DNA of 64,000 nt from Melitaea cinxia (GCF_905220565.1 NC_059403.1:2666001-2730000), one strand, 5' to 3'; counted from the stretch's first letter, positions 12,521 through 27,000 are shown. Made by a program: numbers and translations. Notes: a model not told the origin generated them from the sequence alone.

Positions 12521-13540
12521 GAAAAAAATATTACAACATTTATATCATAGTTATCTTTTTTACATTTCCACCTAAATGAATCTTTGTATGGATGAGTAAA
12601 TAATGTAAATCCACTAGGGTTATTTGCGGTAGAATGTAATGAGAACGGTCTAGGATATTCCGGTGTAATGTTAGGTACAGTATTCCCTGGACGCTGACTT
12701 ATATGGAATTAATATTGTACTAATGGTAATCTATACCGTTTAGCCATACCATTTTGTAGTAACGTTCTTTTTTTATTTTGTTTACCATTTTAATATTATT
12801 TTATTTATTTCTAACAAAGGGTATCCACAAAAGCTATATTTATTCTTGATATTACAAAATTTGTACCTTATTAATGAATTTTCTGTTATAATCAGACGCG
12901 TTCGAGTAGTTTTATGTGAACTTTTTGATTCTTTATCTTCGATTAGCCTGTTTTTTTTATGTCATACAGTGGGTATGCGAGAATTTACTTTGTATTTTTG
13001 TGTCCTCTAACAGTTAAATTGTCGTGGAAAAAGAAAATTGTAGTTATCTAAAAATAAGTCCTCTAACTTTTAAATCTAATGGAAAGAAATCTATATACAA
13101 ATAGATAAAAATGGAGCGTCTGTTTGTAATATTAAAATAACTGCTTTTTACTAAATTCATATGTATGTATACACGGTACATATACCAAAATAACATCTAT
13201 TACATTTTTCAAATACTTTTGAGGTAAATCCGTGTAATAGGAATAAATTGGATTCCCTTCTTAATAATCGGAACGTGCAGAAAATTGGATTCCTAATATG
13301 AACTCTGAACTGCGCGGATGTCCCTTGAGTAACTTACCCTTCCTTTTACCCTACCTGCTTACTACTAAAGCTTCTGTAGACTGAAAAATGGCTACAAATA
13401 TGAAATATTAAAAATGTTATTTAGTCTTCAAATGTGACCTTGTTGTGTATGTTTTTTTAAGGAGGATTGAATTATGAAATAATCATGTTACGCTATGAAC
13501 TCGTAAATGTGGATCTCTTGGAATTTATTAATATATAATT
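12521..13540. other. AT-rich non-coding DNA
   Basis: No supported gene or repeat. Confidence 0.5.
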
Positions 13541-14146
13541 GTGTTTGCTCGCAAACGAAAAAAAACCGACTTCAATTATATCGACGAGTAATACAACGTA
13601 GATCGACGAAAAAATAGTCAAGTAACTACGCGTTATCAAAGATTACTCAAAAAGTAGTTATCAGATCTCGATAAAATTTATATATAACCACATGATAAAC
13701 ATCAGCTTTTGATTAAATTAAAAATTATCAAAATCGGTACACCCAGTAAAAAGTTATTGCGGATTTTTGAGAGTTTCCCTCGATTTCTCTGGGATTCCAT
13801 CATCAGATCCTGGTTTCCTTATCATGGTACCAAACTAGGGATATCCCTTTTCCAATAAAAAAATAATTATCAAAATCGGTACATCCAGTAGAAAGTTATG
13901 CGATATAATACAACGTAGGTCGACGAAAAAAGCGTCAAGTAAAAACGCATTATTAGATATAACTCAAGAAGTAGTTGTTAGATCTCAAATAAATTTAAAT
14001 TGGACCAATTGACACATACCACCTTTCGATTAAAAAAAAATTGTCAAAATCGGTCCACACGGTCAAAAGTTCTGATGTAACATACACAAAAAAAATTACA
14101 GTCGAATCGAGGACCTCCTCCTTTTTGGAAGACGGTTAAAAACACA
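13541..14146 (+). mobile_element. TIR-type non-autonomous element (family D)
   Basis: Head gtgtttgctcgcaaacgaaa then aaccgacttcaattatatcg; tail ctttttggaagacggttaaa aacac. Head and tail are imperfect inverted repeats (aaccgacttcaa against its complement ttggaagacggtt). Internal blocks such as tttctctgggattccatcat recur in the copy at 56334. Non-coding. Confidence 0.65.
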
Positions 14147-15884
14147 AACAATTTAAAAAGTTTTGAAAATCTAAAAGTGCACGCCTCATAATCTCATTTT
14201 TTTTTGTTTATTGCTAATTATAAATAAACTACATTGAACTAGACCGCGATCTTCGAAAGGGCTTAGATTTAAATCGTATTGAAGCGTATAAAAACTAAAT
14301 GTATTAACTTGATTCCTGAGTTTCAATATTTCGGTAATATTTATATTATATTTAATAAAGACAATTTTTTTAGTAAAATGAAAACAATAACAATTTTAAT
14401 AGACTCTAAATATAAAAATGAAAAAAACTTTATGATAATAAAAATTAAAATAAAAGTAAAGATTCATTGTAAAAATATGTAAATTTAAATTTGTTGCTTT
14501 TTCGGTTTAATTAACATTTTATTTAGGGGTTCAACATGCCTAGTTTTTTTCACTTATCTTAGTAAACAAAGAGGTCAAAGTGTTGAGTCAAAATGCAAAA
14601 TATTTTTTTAAGAACGTATTTTATTTTCACTTTAATATGGAATTTTAAAAGCTGTTAAACACGAAAACAAAAACCCTGTACTGAATAATTCAAAGCCTAT
14701 CTTTTTTAAACATTTCTTTTAGGTTTTAGTCGCAATGTATTCACAAACCAATATTTCCACAATGGTCTTTAAAACAGCCATGTTTTACGCATGACTAACT
14801 GCTGACTGACGTGAGCTATTTATATTTTATACTATAACTGGTCTTCTGTGAAAATCTATTAATAATTGAAATAATAATGAGGGTAATAGAACCTGCTTTG
14901 AAGCTTAATTTGGTATTAAGCTGTAGGCGTCTTCTGTTGAATAAGCAATGTAAGATAATACTCTAATTTTTAATGTATAATATGTACGTACATATATTTA
15001 GATAAGCGTAAAATAAGAAAGTGACTCAATTATTGATATTTTAATAGGAATAGAATTTATAGTTGAATTGTCGATTGAGATTAGGGCGTTATTACATTTT
15101 CAGCCTAGCTGTAAAAAGTACCAAAATCAAAATAGAAAAAAAAATATCGTCCAGGATTTTTATGTCTTCTTACTTTTAACTAAAACAGTATTCCTGTTTT
15201 TCTAGAAGCTACGTGGGCTTTAAAATTACTTTAATCTGTACTAATGCAACCTCTGTCTGTCTACCTAAAAAAACATATAAAAAAATTGAAAAATATAAAA
15301 AATAGTGCTTATCCGGTAGAAAGGCGTTACGCTGAGGAACCTTCTCACGATACGGGGTTTCAAGCAACACTGCCTTTTAAATCCGACCTCTGATCCAACA
15401 GTCAAACGAGTGTTGCTCGGAACTTTTCGCTAATAAAACAATGTCCGACACAAACATGAACAATTGTTATTGAGTCTACATTCTTACACATACTGGTAAA
15501 TTATCAATAATAATCATTATTATTAATATAGATTAAAGTGAATCATTTAAATTATTAAATATTATTAAGAATAAAAAAAAAGGCAAATTAAACTGGACAT
15601 AACACAAGCTTAATAGAAAAAAATATAGCTTTGGCTATAAAGATCAAAAGATTTTCCACAGTTTTGTAGCGGTAATCTATCCTACTGCTCGTGACAGGTG
15701 AACTCGCCGACAGCTGCCAGAACGGAGGTAATATCCGCTGATACTCGTCGAGACTGATATTGTCACTCGATAACATAACTACATACTTACATAAGCTTTC
15801 CATTACAAATTTGTCCAGCAAATTGAGAGAGTACACTAACTTTTAAATAACTTTATTCGTATTTGCATACTGTATTTTATTATT
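14147..15884. other. AT-rich non-coding DNA, one unexplained minus-strand frame
   Basis: Mostly featureless. A minus-strand frame at 15588-15836 contains a less AT-rich core (15660-15790) with no family I recognise; see findings. Confidence 0.45.
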
Positions 15885-17817
15885 AACTAGCAGTCCACCC
15901 GGCTTTGCTATTTTTAATATTGATCAAGAGCGAAGTGGATTGTTATAAAGCGATATATATAAGCGACTCCTATTATTGATGATAGACTCGCAATTGAATG
16001 ACATTTTCAAGCAAATTTTTTATTCAGCGGTGACTCCTAAAGTAGTAGTTTCAATAACGTGGTATCAAAGATTATCATTATAATATGAAATGCTTAAGGT
16101 AACTAAATTATTTTTAAGACTTAATATTCTATCCGTCTAAATAGCACTCCAATTATGGAATTATATATAACCACTTTTGAAGATATGAGGAGTATGTTAT
16201 GAGTGTGTCACAACACTAATCGTAAGGGCATATCCCTAGAAATTAATTAACGTGTCACGTAGGAAGGTGTCTCGGACGACTAGTTAATTGTTATTATATA
16301 ATGGTTATTTAATTAGAGGTCATTAAATATCTTCTTTGCACCAACAACATTATTTATTTAATTGTATATTACTGACCAACACAATACAGAGCTATGAGCT
16401 GTGAGCTATTCTTTAAATGATCATCATTGGCCTTAGTCCGTCTATTGTAGAGGATTTAGACAGTGTCTGACAGACACTGTGTCGCCTAGGAAGCTCTTCA
16501 GCTCTCCAATGGTAAAACTTTCAAAAATTGTGCAACAAAACTTTCTTCAGGAATAATTCTATCTATTGCTAAAAACCGCACGATAATCCGTTTAGTTATT
16601 TTCGAGTTTATCTCAAACAGACAAATGCAGCGCAGGACTTATAATACGAGTATTTTTGATAGATATCATAAGTGCTACTGTAACTTTATTTTTATTTCGC
16701 TAAAATTTTTAAAATCTTTATTTTATATTTTATTAACTCATATTATAATATTTAACTATATCAATATTTTATTATAAGGCTGACTTTTGTTGTACCACTA
16801 AATTACTTATGACTAAATTTACCGTCATTATATATTTACGGCTTAGAACTAGTCTGAAAGGAAAGTTCGAAGAACAAGGTCTCAATATTAGTATACTGGC
16901 CATTACCTAAATGGAGGACCGGTTGAAGGGTTTCACTAGGCTTTCCAGAGACTTGCCATATTACTGCAAACGATAATCACCGTTACAGATAATATCTTTT
17001 AGCAATAAATTTGCAAGAATTATATCATTAGCTTTAGGCAGGATTTAACACTTCGTGTACTATTAAGAAGCAACGAAATTGTGTTAAATTATATCCATAC
17101 ATAAAATATTGACGTTTTTTATGAAACAAAAAAAAACGCCAACTAATAAAATTAAAACATAATGAACGTATGTAGGTAGTCGAACATAAATAGGCAATTG
17201 AATATGCATTATTATTGATACCTTAAGAAGTACTCGGTACATCTCTTAATTTAAATGACACATGATGGGCACTAGATTTCAATTAAACAAGTTTTGAGGT
17301 TACATATAAAAAATACTTTCGAATTGAGAATTGTTTTAATTTTTTGATGATCGTTAAAATAAGAATATTTTATAAATACAAATGAACATATGTAGATTTA
17401 TTTCGAAGAAGTTTAAAGGATTAAGTTTATCGGCTGTGGGTACGAGGGTTTCCGAATAAAAATACAACATATGAGGGATTTCGTTTCATCCTTGAAACTT
17501 TTCTTGAAAATTAAAAAACTTTCGCTTAACAATAAATCTCTACATCATGTGAATCCCGAGTACAGTGAAAATCGATAGCGACACAGCGAAAAGCCTACAT
17601 GAACAAAGAAAACAAAATTAAAAACTTATTAAGCGTTCGGAAAAATTTGAGGACTTATTAGCTGTTCTGAAATTATTTTCGCTTTTACTATGATATTAAT
17701 TTTTATTTATAACGGTATGACATAACGGAACGGATTCATAACCTAGTACGACTAAATACAGATAGAAGTATACCGAAATGTCAATGGTGGTGTTTTTTAG
17801 AATTTAAAATTACAAGT
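15885..17817. other. AT-rich non-coding DNA with a short palindrome
   Basis: Near 16435-16495 it repeats the block ccttagtccgtctattgta and acagtgtctgacagacactg found at 8030-8120. Otherwise nothing supported. Confidence 0.5.
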
Positions 17818-18215
17818 TCGTGCCAAAAATGGCGTGAACTCATGTATTTTGCCCATAGTCAGCACGCTGGGCAGGCGGGTTGGTGACCGAGAATTTATTT
17901 ACTATCAAGTAAAAAGCAATAACCAATTTATATCTATTCATACGTTAAAAAACATAATTATTTTACCTACTAGCTGTGCCCGCGACTTTGTCCGCGTGGA
18001 ATTTAACAAAAAAATTATCATAATATAAAATAAATAAATTTCTAAAATATAAGAAGCCTAAGTAACTCCTTACTATATCAGCTATCTGCCAGTGAAGTTC
18101 CCATCAAAATCTGTCCAGCCGCTTCAGATATTAGCGGGAACAAACAGACAGACAGAAATAAATTATAAAAAAATGTTATTTTGGTATGTATCGTGTATAC
18201 ATCCATATGCATTCT
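17818..18215 (+). repeat. Truncated family F repeat followed by family H fragment
   Basis: 17818-17890 holds gtgaactcatgtattttgcc and cacgctgggcaggcgggttg. From about 17975 comes tgtgcccgcgactttgtccg, then gttcccatcaaaatctgtcc and a cagacagacag tail at 18148-18158. Confidence 0.6.
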
Positions 18216-18909
18216 GATATATGAGATGTCTGAAAGGTAATAATAGATTTAAAAATCGCATGTGTTACTTGTAGTACAAGTGTTTGTTTTCAAATTACTA
18301 AAAATTTATAACCGCGTTACTGTTTTTTACTAAATACTACTCGTAGTCGTAGTAAAATGGTTTATTTGTGAATAAAAAAGCTAACAAATCGTCAATAAAT
18401 ATGATGTATACGTAAAGAACTTGTCGATTTATTAAAATTTCGTAGAAATTGGTATGAAAATAACAGAACAACAAATTGGACAATTATTCTTAGAAATCTC
18501 TAGCTCTCGCTAAACTAAAACAAACTCCTAACTCGACCGCTTTAAAACACACTAAAGGTCGGCTAAGCTTTTAAGTTTAACCATCCGTTATCTTATATTT
18601 TAGTTGGGTAAACCCACCTAAGAATACGGTTGCCTTTGTTATACACATAATTACCTTCGTTACCGCTGTTGCATAATTTAGTTGCTTATTATTTCCTAGC
18701 TTCAGAGTGTTTAGTAAATGTATTATGATTTCGTATATCTGTGTATGCTATATTAAACTATACTATCCGTCTGCGGCTTCAGCCGTTTATATTACACGAT
18801 TTTTGCTGTTACGTTTTCTCTCAGTTCAGTCTCTTTTGTCACTCGGTGATAACGTATTTCTAATATTGATCTTAAAAAAGTTTATTGGAAATAAAAGTAC
18901 TATCAATGT

Positions 18910-19190
18910 AAATGGTAGGGCACAGCAGGAATTTCCTGCTCAAATTATGGAGCAGCCCGACTGGGGTAGTACCTCGACCTGCAGAAGACCACAGCTAAAT
19001 AATACTGTTTTCAAGCAGTATTGTGTTCCTGTTGGTGAGTAAGGTGACCAGAGCTCCTGGGGGATTGGGGTTTGGGTCGGCAACGCGCTTGCGATGCTTC
19101 TGGTGTTGCAGCCGTCTATAAGCTACGGTAATCGCTTACCATCAGGTGAGCCGTACGCTTGTTTGCCGACCTAGTGATATATAAAAAAAA
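18910..19190 (+). repeat. SINE-like element (family A), best-preserved copy
   Basis: Runs from gtagggcacagcaggaattt through tcgacctgcagaagaccaca, cgcttgcgatgcttctggtg and cgcttaccatcaggtgagcc to an A-run at about 19182-19190. It is the fullest plus-strand copy and useful as a family reference. Confidence 0.82.
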
Positions 19191-19224
19191 TCAACTTAAT
19201 TATCGTATATATTTTAATAAACGC

Positions 19225-19435
19225 TTCACACTCAATGACCCCCAGTAGAATTTTATCCTGTGCCGGGTGTCTAGAAACATACACAATATACAAGTATAAA
19301 CGCCCAGACCACGATACATATAACCAACCACATATAGTTAGTTATATGGTCAATACAAATGTTTGTCATGTGGGGATCGAACCCGCGACCGCAAGCACAA
19401 GACACAGGTGGCCCTAGCCCCCGTAACGCCGGATG
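19225..19435 (-). repeat. tRNA-derived SINE (family B)
   Basis: Minus orientation. tggggatcgaacccgcgacc at about 19371 is the complement of a B-box. acgcccagaccacgatac aligns with the body of the copies at 50466 and 58015. Confidence 0.65.
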
Positions 19436-20395
19436 TAATTGATACTGTGGCGTCCTTAAGAGTATAAAACAGGTGGCTCAATATATTTCATCAATTATAA
19501 ATATCAAAGACATCTATAAATATTTTTGACATGTATATTTTGATATTTTGCCTTAAGACCCGGCGCTCGGGTGCACGGTGCTCGGCGCTGGGGACATGAA
19601 AATCTCAATAGTACTAACAGCAATTTTTGACAGAAACTCTATGTACACAGAACCCTAAAAGTAAAAAAAAAATGAACAGCTTTGAACATAAAATGGTGAA
19701 ACGTAAATGCTCTTAATTGAACTGAAGTACAGAATAAACCTCAATTACTTTTGCCGACCAAAACAAAACTACTTAAGGGTAACTTTTATGTCAGGCAGTA
19801 TAAAAATCTTGGCAGCTGGTACATAGATTAGTCGTAGCTCGTAAACAGAAAATCAGTCTATAAAGGAGCTATTACATGGTTTTATTCGAGACCTTTCTCA
19901 GAGAGTATCACGAAATAGGTGCGTTAATGGTATGGGGACAGACATAATGGTGAATAAGAAGTTGGTTTAGGACGTAAGATCTGCTTTGGGTGATTTATAG
20001 CAAATTGATCGTGCCCTACGGCTAGCTGTCATATGTATTAAGAAAAATAAAAACTTAATTAAGAGTCAAGGTTGAAATTCTTTTGCGTCTTAATTTACGA
20101 TATTTTTCTATACTTTTAGGTAATTTCTTACACCTTTACCAAATTAAGAAATAGTAATTAAGTAATTGGTTGATTGATTGGTAGGTTCAATGGCGTTCAG
20201 TTTTGCACTTAGATTTCGTCTTTTGATGTGAAACATCTATAGGCAAGGGTAAACGTTGACGTGGCTATATGATGGAATAGAATTATGAACTATACTATAT
20301 AAGAATTGAGTGGTCGCGATTTTAAAAAGTAATTTAAGTATTAAATGAAAAAAAGACTTGGTTGTCTATAAAGTTGGTTTACGAACAATAGTTTA

Positions 20396-20570
20396 ACGTG
20401 ACAACGTTATAGCAAAACATCTCGGACGCGTAGGCCAATCGAGTGGAAGAGAGATAGATGCGGCGCAAGCGTACAATGAGCGTAACGGGACAATTAGCGT
20501 AACCGCACAATGAGTTATCCTTTTTCCTGCATGCAGCGGGCGTTCATCCCTTTATTAGACGTTGTCATGT
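20396..20570. mobile_element. Small TIR element (MITE)
   Basis: Bounded by acgtgacaacgtta and its complement-like gacgttgtcatgt. The interior is much richer in G and C than its surroundings, with a repeated unit gcgtaacgggacaatt / gcgtaaccgcacaatg and tgcatgcagcgggcgttcat. Confidence 0.65.
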
Positions 20571-22950
20571 AAAAAAAATTGTATATAAAGAAAATAAATG
20601 TTTCACATCTGACAACCGTCACGTGAAGGCTCACATTTTTCACGTTTCATCATGTTATTCGAGCATGTTCAGTGATTATTTTAAGGTCTTTCGTATTCCG
20701 TTTAGAACTTATTCTTAGATTACAAAATATATGATAACACATAGAATTAGAAATTATACTTAATATAGAAACATGTATGATATGATATGACTTTTTGCTA
20801 CTTACTATAAACTCTATAGGAATCATTAGTAAATATTACATAAATGTTGCAAGCGTAACTAGGACAGTACGACTGCAATTATAGTACCTACGTCGGGCAT
20901 ATTCTAGGCTAAGTTAACTTATCAATTAATGCTCTGTGCAAACCGCTTAAAGTAGACACAGTAAAAATGAATTTAAATGTTTGTCACTGTTAGCAAATGA
21001 GACCTATTTTTATAAACCAACTGAACTTTAGGATTTCAATATAAAATGTAAATATTTTACAATCTCTTCATGTCTTGAATAGCTCATCATAGGGCAGTTT
21101 TATACGTAATTAATTCTTTGGTAATTATCATAGAAGTATACTTTTTGACAACAGAACTTTAATAATGTCCAAACTCAAATTTTAAATTAATTATGGTCGA
21201 ATTTCGACCACTGGACAACCACTAGTTTGATTTTTGAATCATTCTCTAACACATATGATTATGTGTCTCTTTTTAGTAAGTTATTACTAATTAAATTGAT
21301 TGTGATTTGTACCTATTTTATACTTTAGAAGCTTTACATTATAGAACTTTTATAAAACTTGGTATTTGAAGTGGAAGTTAAACATATGTTTTGAATGAAG
21401 TTCGAATTTAAAGCAGTCTGAAACTTTTCTGCCCTTAAGACATCTTACGAACTTTAGACAAGAAAAACGCTTTAGCTAACTGTTGTCATTCTACGCGGAG
21501 GTACTACTATATGTACTTTCGTAATTTCCAAGTAGAGTTGTCGTGAATTCCAAATTCTAAAATTAAAATTTCGTAAAGACTGTTTTGAAATGTTAAAGGT
21601 TTGTTAATTTTATATTTGATACAATGTTATTTGTTCGATGTCGTCTTATCGCCACCTAAAGATGTGTACATGCAGGTGGGCGGAAATTCCATACATGAAT
21701 GTATAAATAATTTTTATCCTCAACCATGGAATTATATGGAATTTACATGGAACGAAAAATATTTCTTTTAATCAGAAAATTTATAAAGTAACGTAACCGA
21801 ACATTGAGTAATTGGGTCATGTTGTCAGTACATTTTTTCTTTGAGGAGACTTGTATTCAATTTTTATTTTATTTTATAAAAATCATTCATTTAGTTAAAA
21901 TATTAATAATTCTTGTAACTCAAACATGTTACATGTAGATAAATGTTTGGTTTTGGTGGTCGCTTAAAAAAATAGTGATTCTTATCACAAAGGCCTAAAC
22001 AATGGGCTTCAATACCTTTGGTATACATGTTTGTTTTATTTTCAGCAAATGTTTTTCCTGTTTTTCCCAAACGATCTCTTTTGAGAGACGTTTAGTTTTT
22101 TATTGTTGTTTCTTACGGCGTATAAAACATGTGCTAAATTTTTTAAGTTAGGAGTAATTTTCTTTTATTTTTCTTTCAGGACATTTTTCAAGTGGCATTA
22201 GCAAAAAAAAAAAAATTCGAATTTTTGTATTCGTATAACCTCTAAATTTTGTGTTTTTTAGCAAATCATCTCATTCTCGATATTGACTTGATATGGAAAC
22301 AATTAAGGAGATATTGTTACAATTCAAGAGAAATCTTGAATTATATATGTATATGCCAATCAACAGCGGAGCTGGAAACTTGAACCGAAACTGAATGAAG
22401 CATGTTTTGAATTCAAACGTCTTATTAATTGAAATGCTATAAAGCACTCGAGGTAAGATTAAATAAAGTCCACGTTCAGTAATGTTATTAATTATACCCT
22501 GAGAATAGCCATTTATAATAATTAATCTCGAGATCAGAATTAATTGTTAATATTCGGACTTAAATTAACGCAGTCGTAAAAAATTAACCGTTCGTTTGTT
22601 ATTCATTAAAAAGGGAGGCTGTTATGTAGGTCAATGCGATATCGCTGAAACAAAACAATTTAATGGCGGTCGTTTTTACTTGAATCTTTTTATTTGAGTT
22701 GTAATCATTTAACTGAAAGTATAACAGCATAAAAAATAATAAACCGGCTTATTGCAAGACGTTGAAAAAAGGAACGCTTTCTCATTAATAAATTACAGTA
22801 TACTTTCTTTAATGTTTACTTTGTTTGTTTATTTAGATTTAACTTCGTAAGGAATGATAATAAGCTTTTTCTTTCTTTGAAAATATTATATATATTTTCA
22901 ACTTACAATTTTTAACTTAATAGTTGAACTCAATAGGTAAAGTATCATTA
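20571..22950. other. AT-rich non-coding DNA
   Basis: No supported gene, RNA gene or repeat. Confidence 0.5.
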
Positions 22951-23165
22951 CATAGTATAAAACAAAGTCGCTTCCCGCTCTCCGTATGCTTAGGTCTTTA
23001 AAACCACGCAACGAATTTTGATGAGAGTTTCTTTAATAAATAGAGTGATTCCAGAGGAAGGGTTATATGTATAATACATGCATAATATAGTAAAGGAACA
23101 CTGATAGTTTTACAGGTTTCTAATGTGATGTCGTAAATAAACATTTTTTTTTGCGCTTACATTGC
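22951..23165 (+). repeat. Interspersed repeat (family E)
   Basis: catagtataaaacaaagtcg, then atttttgatg-type block caacgaattttgatgagag and gaggaagggttatatgtata. A longer copy lies in the intron at 53537-54170. Confidence 0.7.
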
Positions 23166-23573
23166 AAATATTTATTTAAATTATCGGCATTGCACCTATG
23201 AGAAGCTGGGGCGGGTCACAAGTATAAATCAGAAATATTTTAAATCTACTGGTGCAGAATTTTTTTTAACTTTAAAAAATTAATCTACATCTGAAACACT
23301 AGCGTAAAACTCAGCAAAGTTTTCTTTTATGTAAAAGATCTTGAACATAAATGGCCCCTTTTTTAATGCGTATATTGTTTCAAAGCTAATACTCTCTTGT
23401 CTGTCGTATTTTTATAAAATGTTTTGTTAAACAATGTGTCCTAGAAAACACCAATGGATAAAGTTTCCTATATATAACAGAGTAACAAAGTTACATGTAC
23501 GTATACTTAAAATACTTACAATGTCAATAATGAGAGAAGAAACAATAGTTCTTCACTTTGCTACAACTCTCGC

Positions 23574-24010
23574 ATTTTTTTTTTTTTTTTTTTTTATATC
23601 ATTAGGTCGGCAAACAAGCTTACGGCTCACTTGATGGTAAGAGAATACCGTAGCTTATAGACGCATGCAACACAAATTTTATTTCTTATATATCTAATTT
23701 AAGAAGATTCAATAACTAGAATTATCGTTTTTATATACTTTTAGGGTAGCTAACAAGCGTATGGCATGACTGATGGAATTTTTTAAATACGAATTAGCCT
23801 ATAAATTTCTGCAACACCAGAAGCATCGCAAGCGCGTTGCCGACCAAATCCCCAATCCCCCCAGGAGCTCACCTTACTCACCAACAGGAACACAATACTG
23901 CTTGAAAACAGTATTATTTAGCTGTGATCTTCTGTAAGGTCGAGGTACTACCCCAGTCGGGCTGCTCCATATTTTGAGCAGGAAATTCCTGCTGTGCCCT
24001 ACCTCAGTTA
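23574..24010 (-). repeat. Two abutting family A SINE-like copies
   Basis: 23574-23673 is a truncated copy led by a T-run. 23674-24010 is a second, diverged subfamily copy with a distinctive left part (aaattttatttcttatatat) and the usual right part ending gctgtgccctacctcagtta. The second is almost the same as 63032-63369. Confidence 0.8.
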
Positions 24011-27000
24011 ATTCTATAGATTAGTAGTAAATTGTTATTCAATTATTCGAATTTGATTTAATCAGTTTCATGTCATCAATCAGTAATTCATATGTAAGTA
24101 TTATTTGTATGTATTTATCGAAAAAAATATATAATTATTATAAAGAGTTGACTAATAAAGTCATCTACTAGCAATAACCCAAGCATTAAGTTGCTTAACG
24201 TAGGAACAGATGACTGTGTGTGAATGTTACAAGGTATTTATTTATTTATTTATTATTTATAGAATATACTTTATTGCATATTTAAACAAAGAACAAATTA
24301 ACATTACAAGCAATTATAGTCGCAAACTGTACAACGCGATCTTGATAAAAAAAGCAATTTTAATATCTATTATTGTTACTTTCATATTTTTATATGTTTT
24401 GTATAGTCAATTACCACAATTTGAAGTAAAGTTAAACAGTTACTTAAAAATTTATGAAATATTTTTGGCTTCGATCAGACCAAAGTAGGTTGCGGGTCGA
24501 CATGACCTCGTGTGGGCTCCAGGCAGTCGCGAGCCATCTTATTGAAGGTTAACTTACTCTTATGGCAATAGTCTCTTTCGTGTGTAACATGAAAAATTGT
24601 ATACTATACAAAATTTTGTTTTCACTATATTTGTCAGGCATGACATTGCTAGATATTACGTACCAAATTTTAATTCAAAATTGAGGTAAAGGATATCCTA
24701 TGAATACCTGTATGTATGAATTACCTGTGTGTCATGAATTCATTTTACTAATCATTTTACAAAATCATTTTAATTTTCCAAGTTAGAGATAAGTTGGAAA
24801 AGTAAAATATTTAATTAAATATGATATATATACAAAAATAATTGCAAATTTATAACGATTTTGATCATAATATGACAATAGTTTTAAATCCGCCAGTGGC
24901 GTTCTGTTATTTGTTTTTCAAATAGCAAAAACTTTGAAAGTAAGAAATAAAGTAGATTTAAATGTATTCGTCTTTTTAGAAAACTACGGCAACTATAATT
25001 TAATTTAAACAGTTTTCAACAGATGACCGTATAACAGTTTATAACATCTTTATATAAAAAAAGCTAAAAAGACACAAATTTTTGATTTTCCTTAAATTAA
25101 AATTCATCGATTTTGTAGATAAGATAATTGGTACTCATGACATGTTGTATAGTTCAGCCGAAAATACAACGTTGGGCTGTAGATTTGAATCAAGTAACTC
25201 AGAGTGGTCATTACAGCCACCCGGTCCCTTGAAAAATTATTAAATGAAAGGAAACGACGTCATTGCAACAAGTATTACCTAAATCAACCCTCGCTATGGC
25301 GTCTGCAGTCGGGTGTTAAATTTTAACGTATTTTTTCATCTTATTAATCACTCGCTATAGTATTTTTCTCAAGGTATCAGTATTACCAAACAGTAAGTGT
25401 TAGTCACAGATAAATTTGGACCGCCTAAAATCAAAAACAATAATTTTCTAGAAATTCTTGTTTAATGTAAATCATGCTTTTGACAAACGAATTTAGCTAA
25501 ACGCTTTGCATAGTGTCATTATTTTGTTAAACACGATAAACCGTCTATTACAATTCGTTTCAACAAATTATGCAAATAAGATTATAAGCGCTCGCTAACA
25601 AGGTACGATGTAGCAAAGATTGTTACTTAACTCAATTTTACCCGCCCGTAGCGGTTCCTTTGTTATGTACCTATTCTATTGAGGTAATATTCAGATTTTG
25701 TTATTGTACACAATATAAGCGATTTTCAATATCAATAAAATATATTTAAAGTATGTTTATAATGTTCACCTACATGCCGATTTATTCTTTTTCATGCCTT
25801 TTTCTAAATGTTGTCGTGAAGAGATCGCTCTTAAGCGATAAGACCGCCTATTTTTCATATTTTTTGTTTTTTCCATATTTCTATGTTACTTGTATTGTTT
25901 CTGATTATGCCATTAAATTTGTCCTAATATTTTTTTTTCAAAATATAATATGACTAGTTTTATTGCAATTAGTTATTATTTAGATGATAAATATTATTTT
26001 AGAATCTGATAGAAATTTTTTTTTGAACAAAGAATATTGATTTGCTTACTAAAAATTAAACTTTATAACAGTGTAAAGAAATCGTCTTGAGGTTTAAGAT
26101 ATATTACGGCAATAAAACACAGATTTGGTTTTTTCAATTTATTTTTTCAACCTAACATTTCGTAACTTCCATAACTCGACAGATCACCAGCTAAATGTAA
26201 CAGGTGTACTCAACTAATGAACATTGTTCATACCTCTTAAAATTATCATACAGTCAGTACCGAAAAAACAATTAATCATTTTATCACGAAATTTGCTTTT
26301 ATCACGAAAATACTATTCTTAATTTTACTAAATTCCATTTAATCAATTCATCTTACATGAAATATAACTTTTTATGTTATTTTAATGGAAAAAAACTACT
26401 GTTTTCTTTAAGTTATTGAATTGAAATTTTTATGTACAAAAAAGGTTGTGGAAGACAATATAGTGTTTAGAAATAAGCGAGTTAAAAACAAGAAAAATGC
26501 AAAACGAAAAAATGCAGTAGTGAATATTTCTATATTTGAAAAGTATATTTAAAAAAGCTTTAACTAAGTATTTAAATATAGTTCAGAAAACTTCAGTAAC
26601 AATAAAATAGAATCTGATTTGGTTCTAATAAATGAGTTCATTGTTAAATATGAAATTATGAAAGATTTAGAAAACGTAATATTTATTTATACATTTTGTT
26701 AGAACTACAATATACATGTACATCAAATTGGGTCTATCTTCCATCGATTTCACAAGCTAATATTAGAAATAGGAAAGGCACAGTCGAAGTTTAAAATTTA
26801 TTGCTGACTTCCCTAACTAATTACGTTTTTTATATATAACGAGAACTACGTTATTACGTTATATATTATTAAAAATTAATTATGTCAAGAAGAAATACGG
26901 ATGGTGTCTTTCGAATTGGCATTCACATAAAACCGTTACTGAGCACAGAGTTACAATACAATGAAATCAGACATTTTAATACAAATACGTTACCTAAACA

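Noticed and set aside
24210..24488. 92-codon plus-strand frame with a hydrophobic segment
   Set aside because: The hydrophobic run is Ile/Phe/Tyr from AT-rich codons; no motif, no neighbours.
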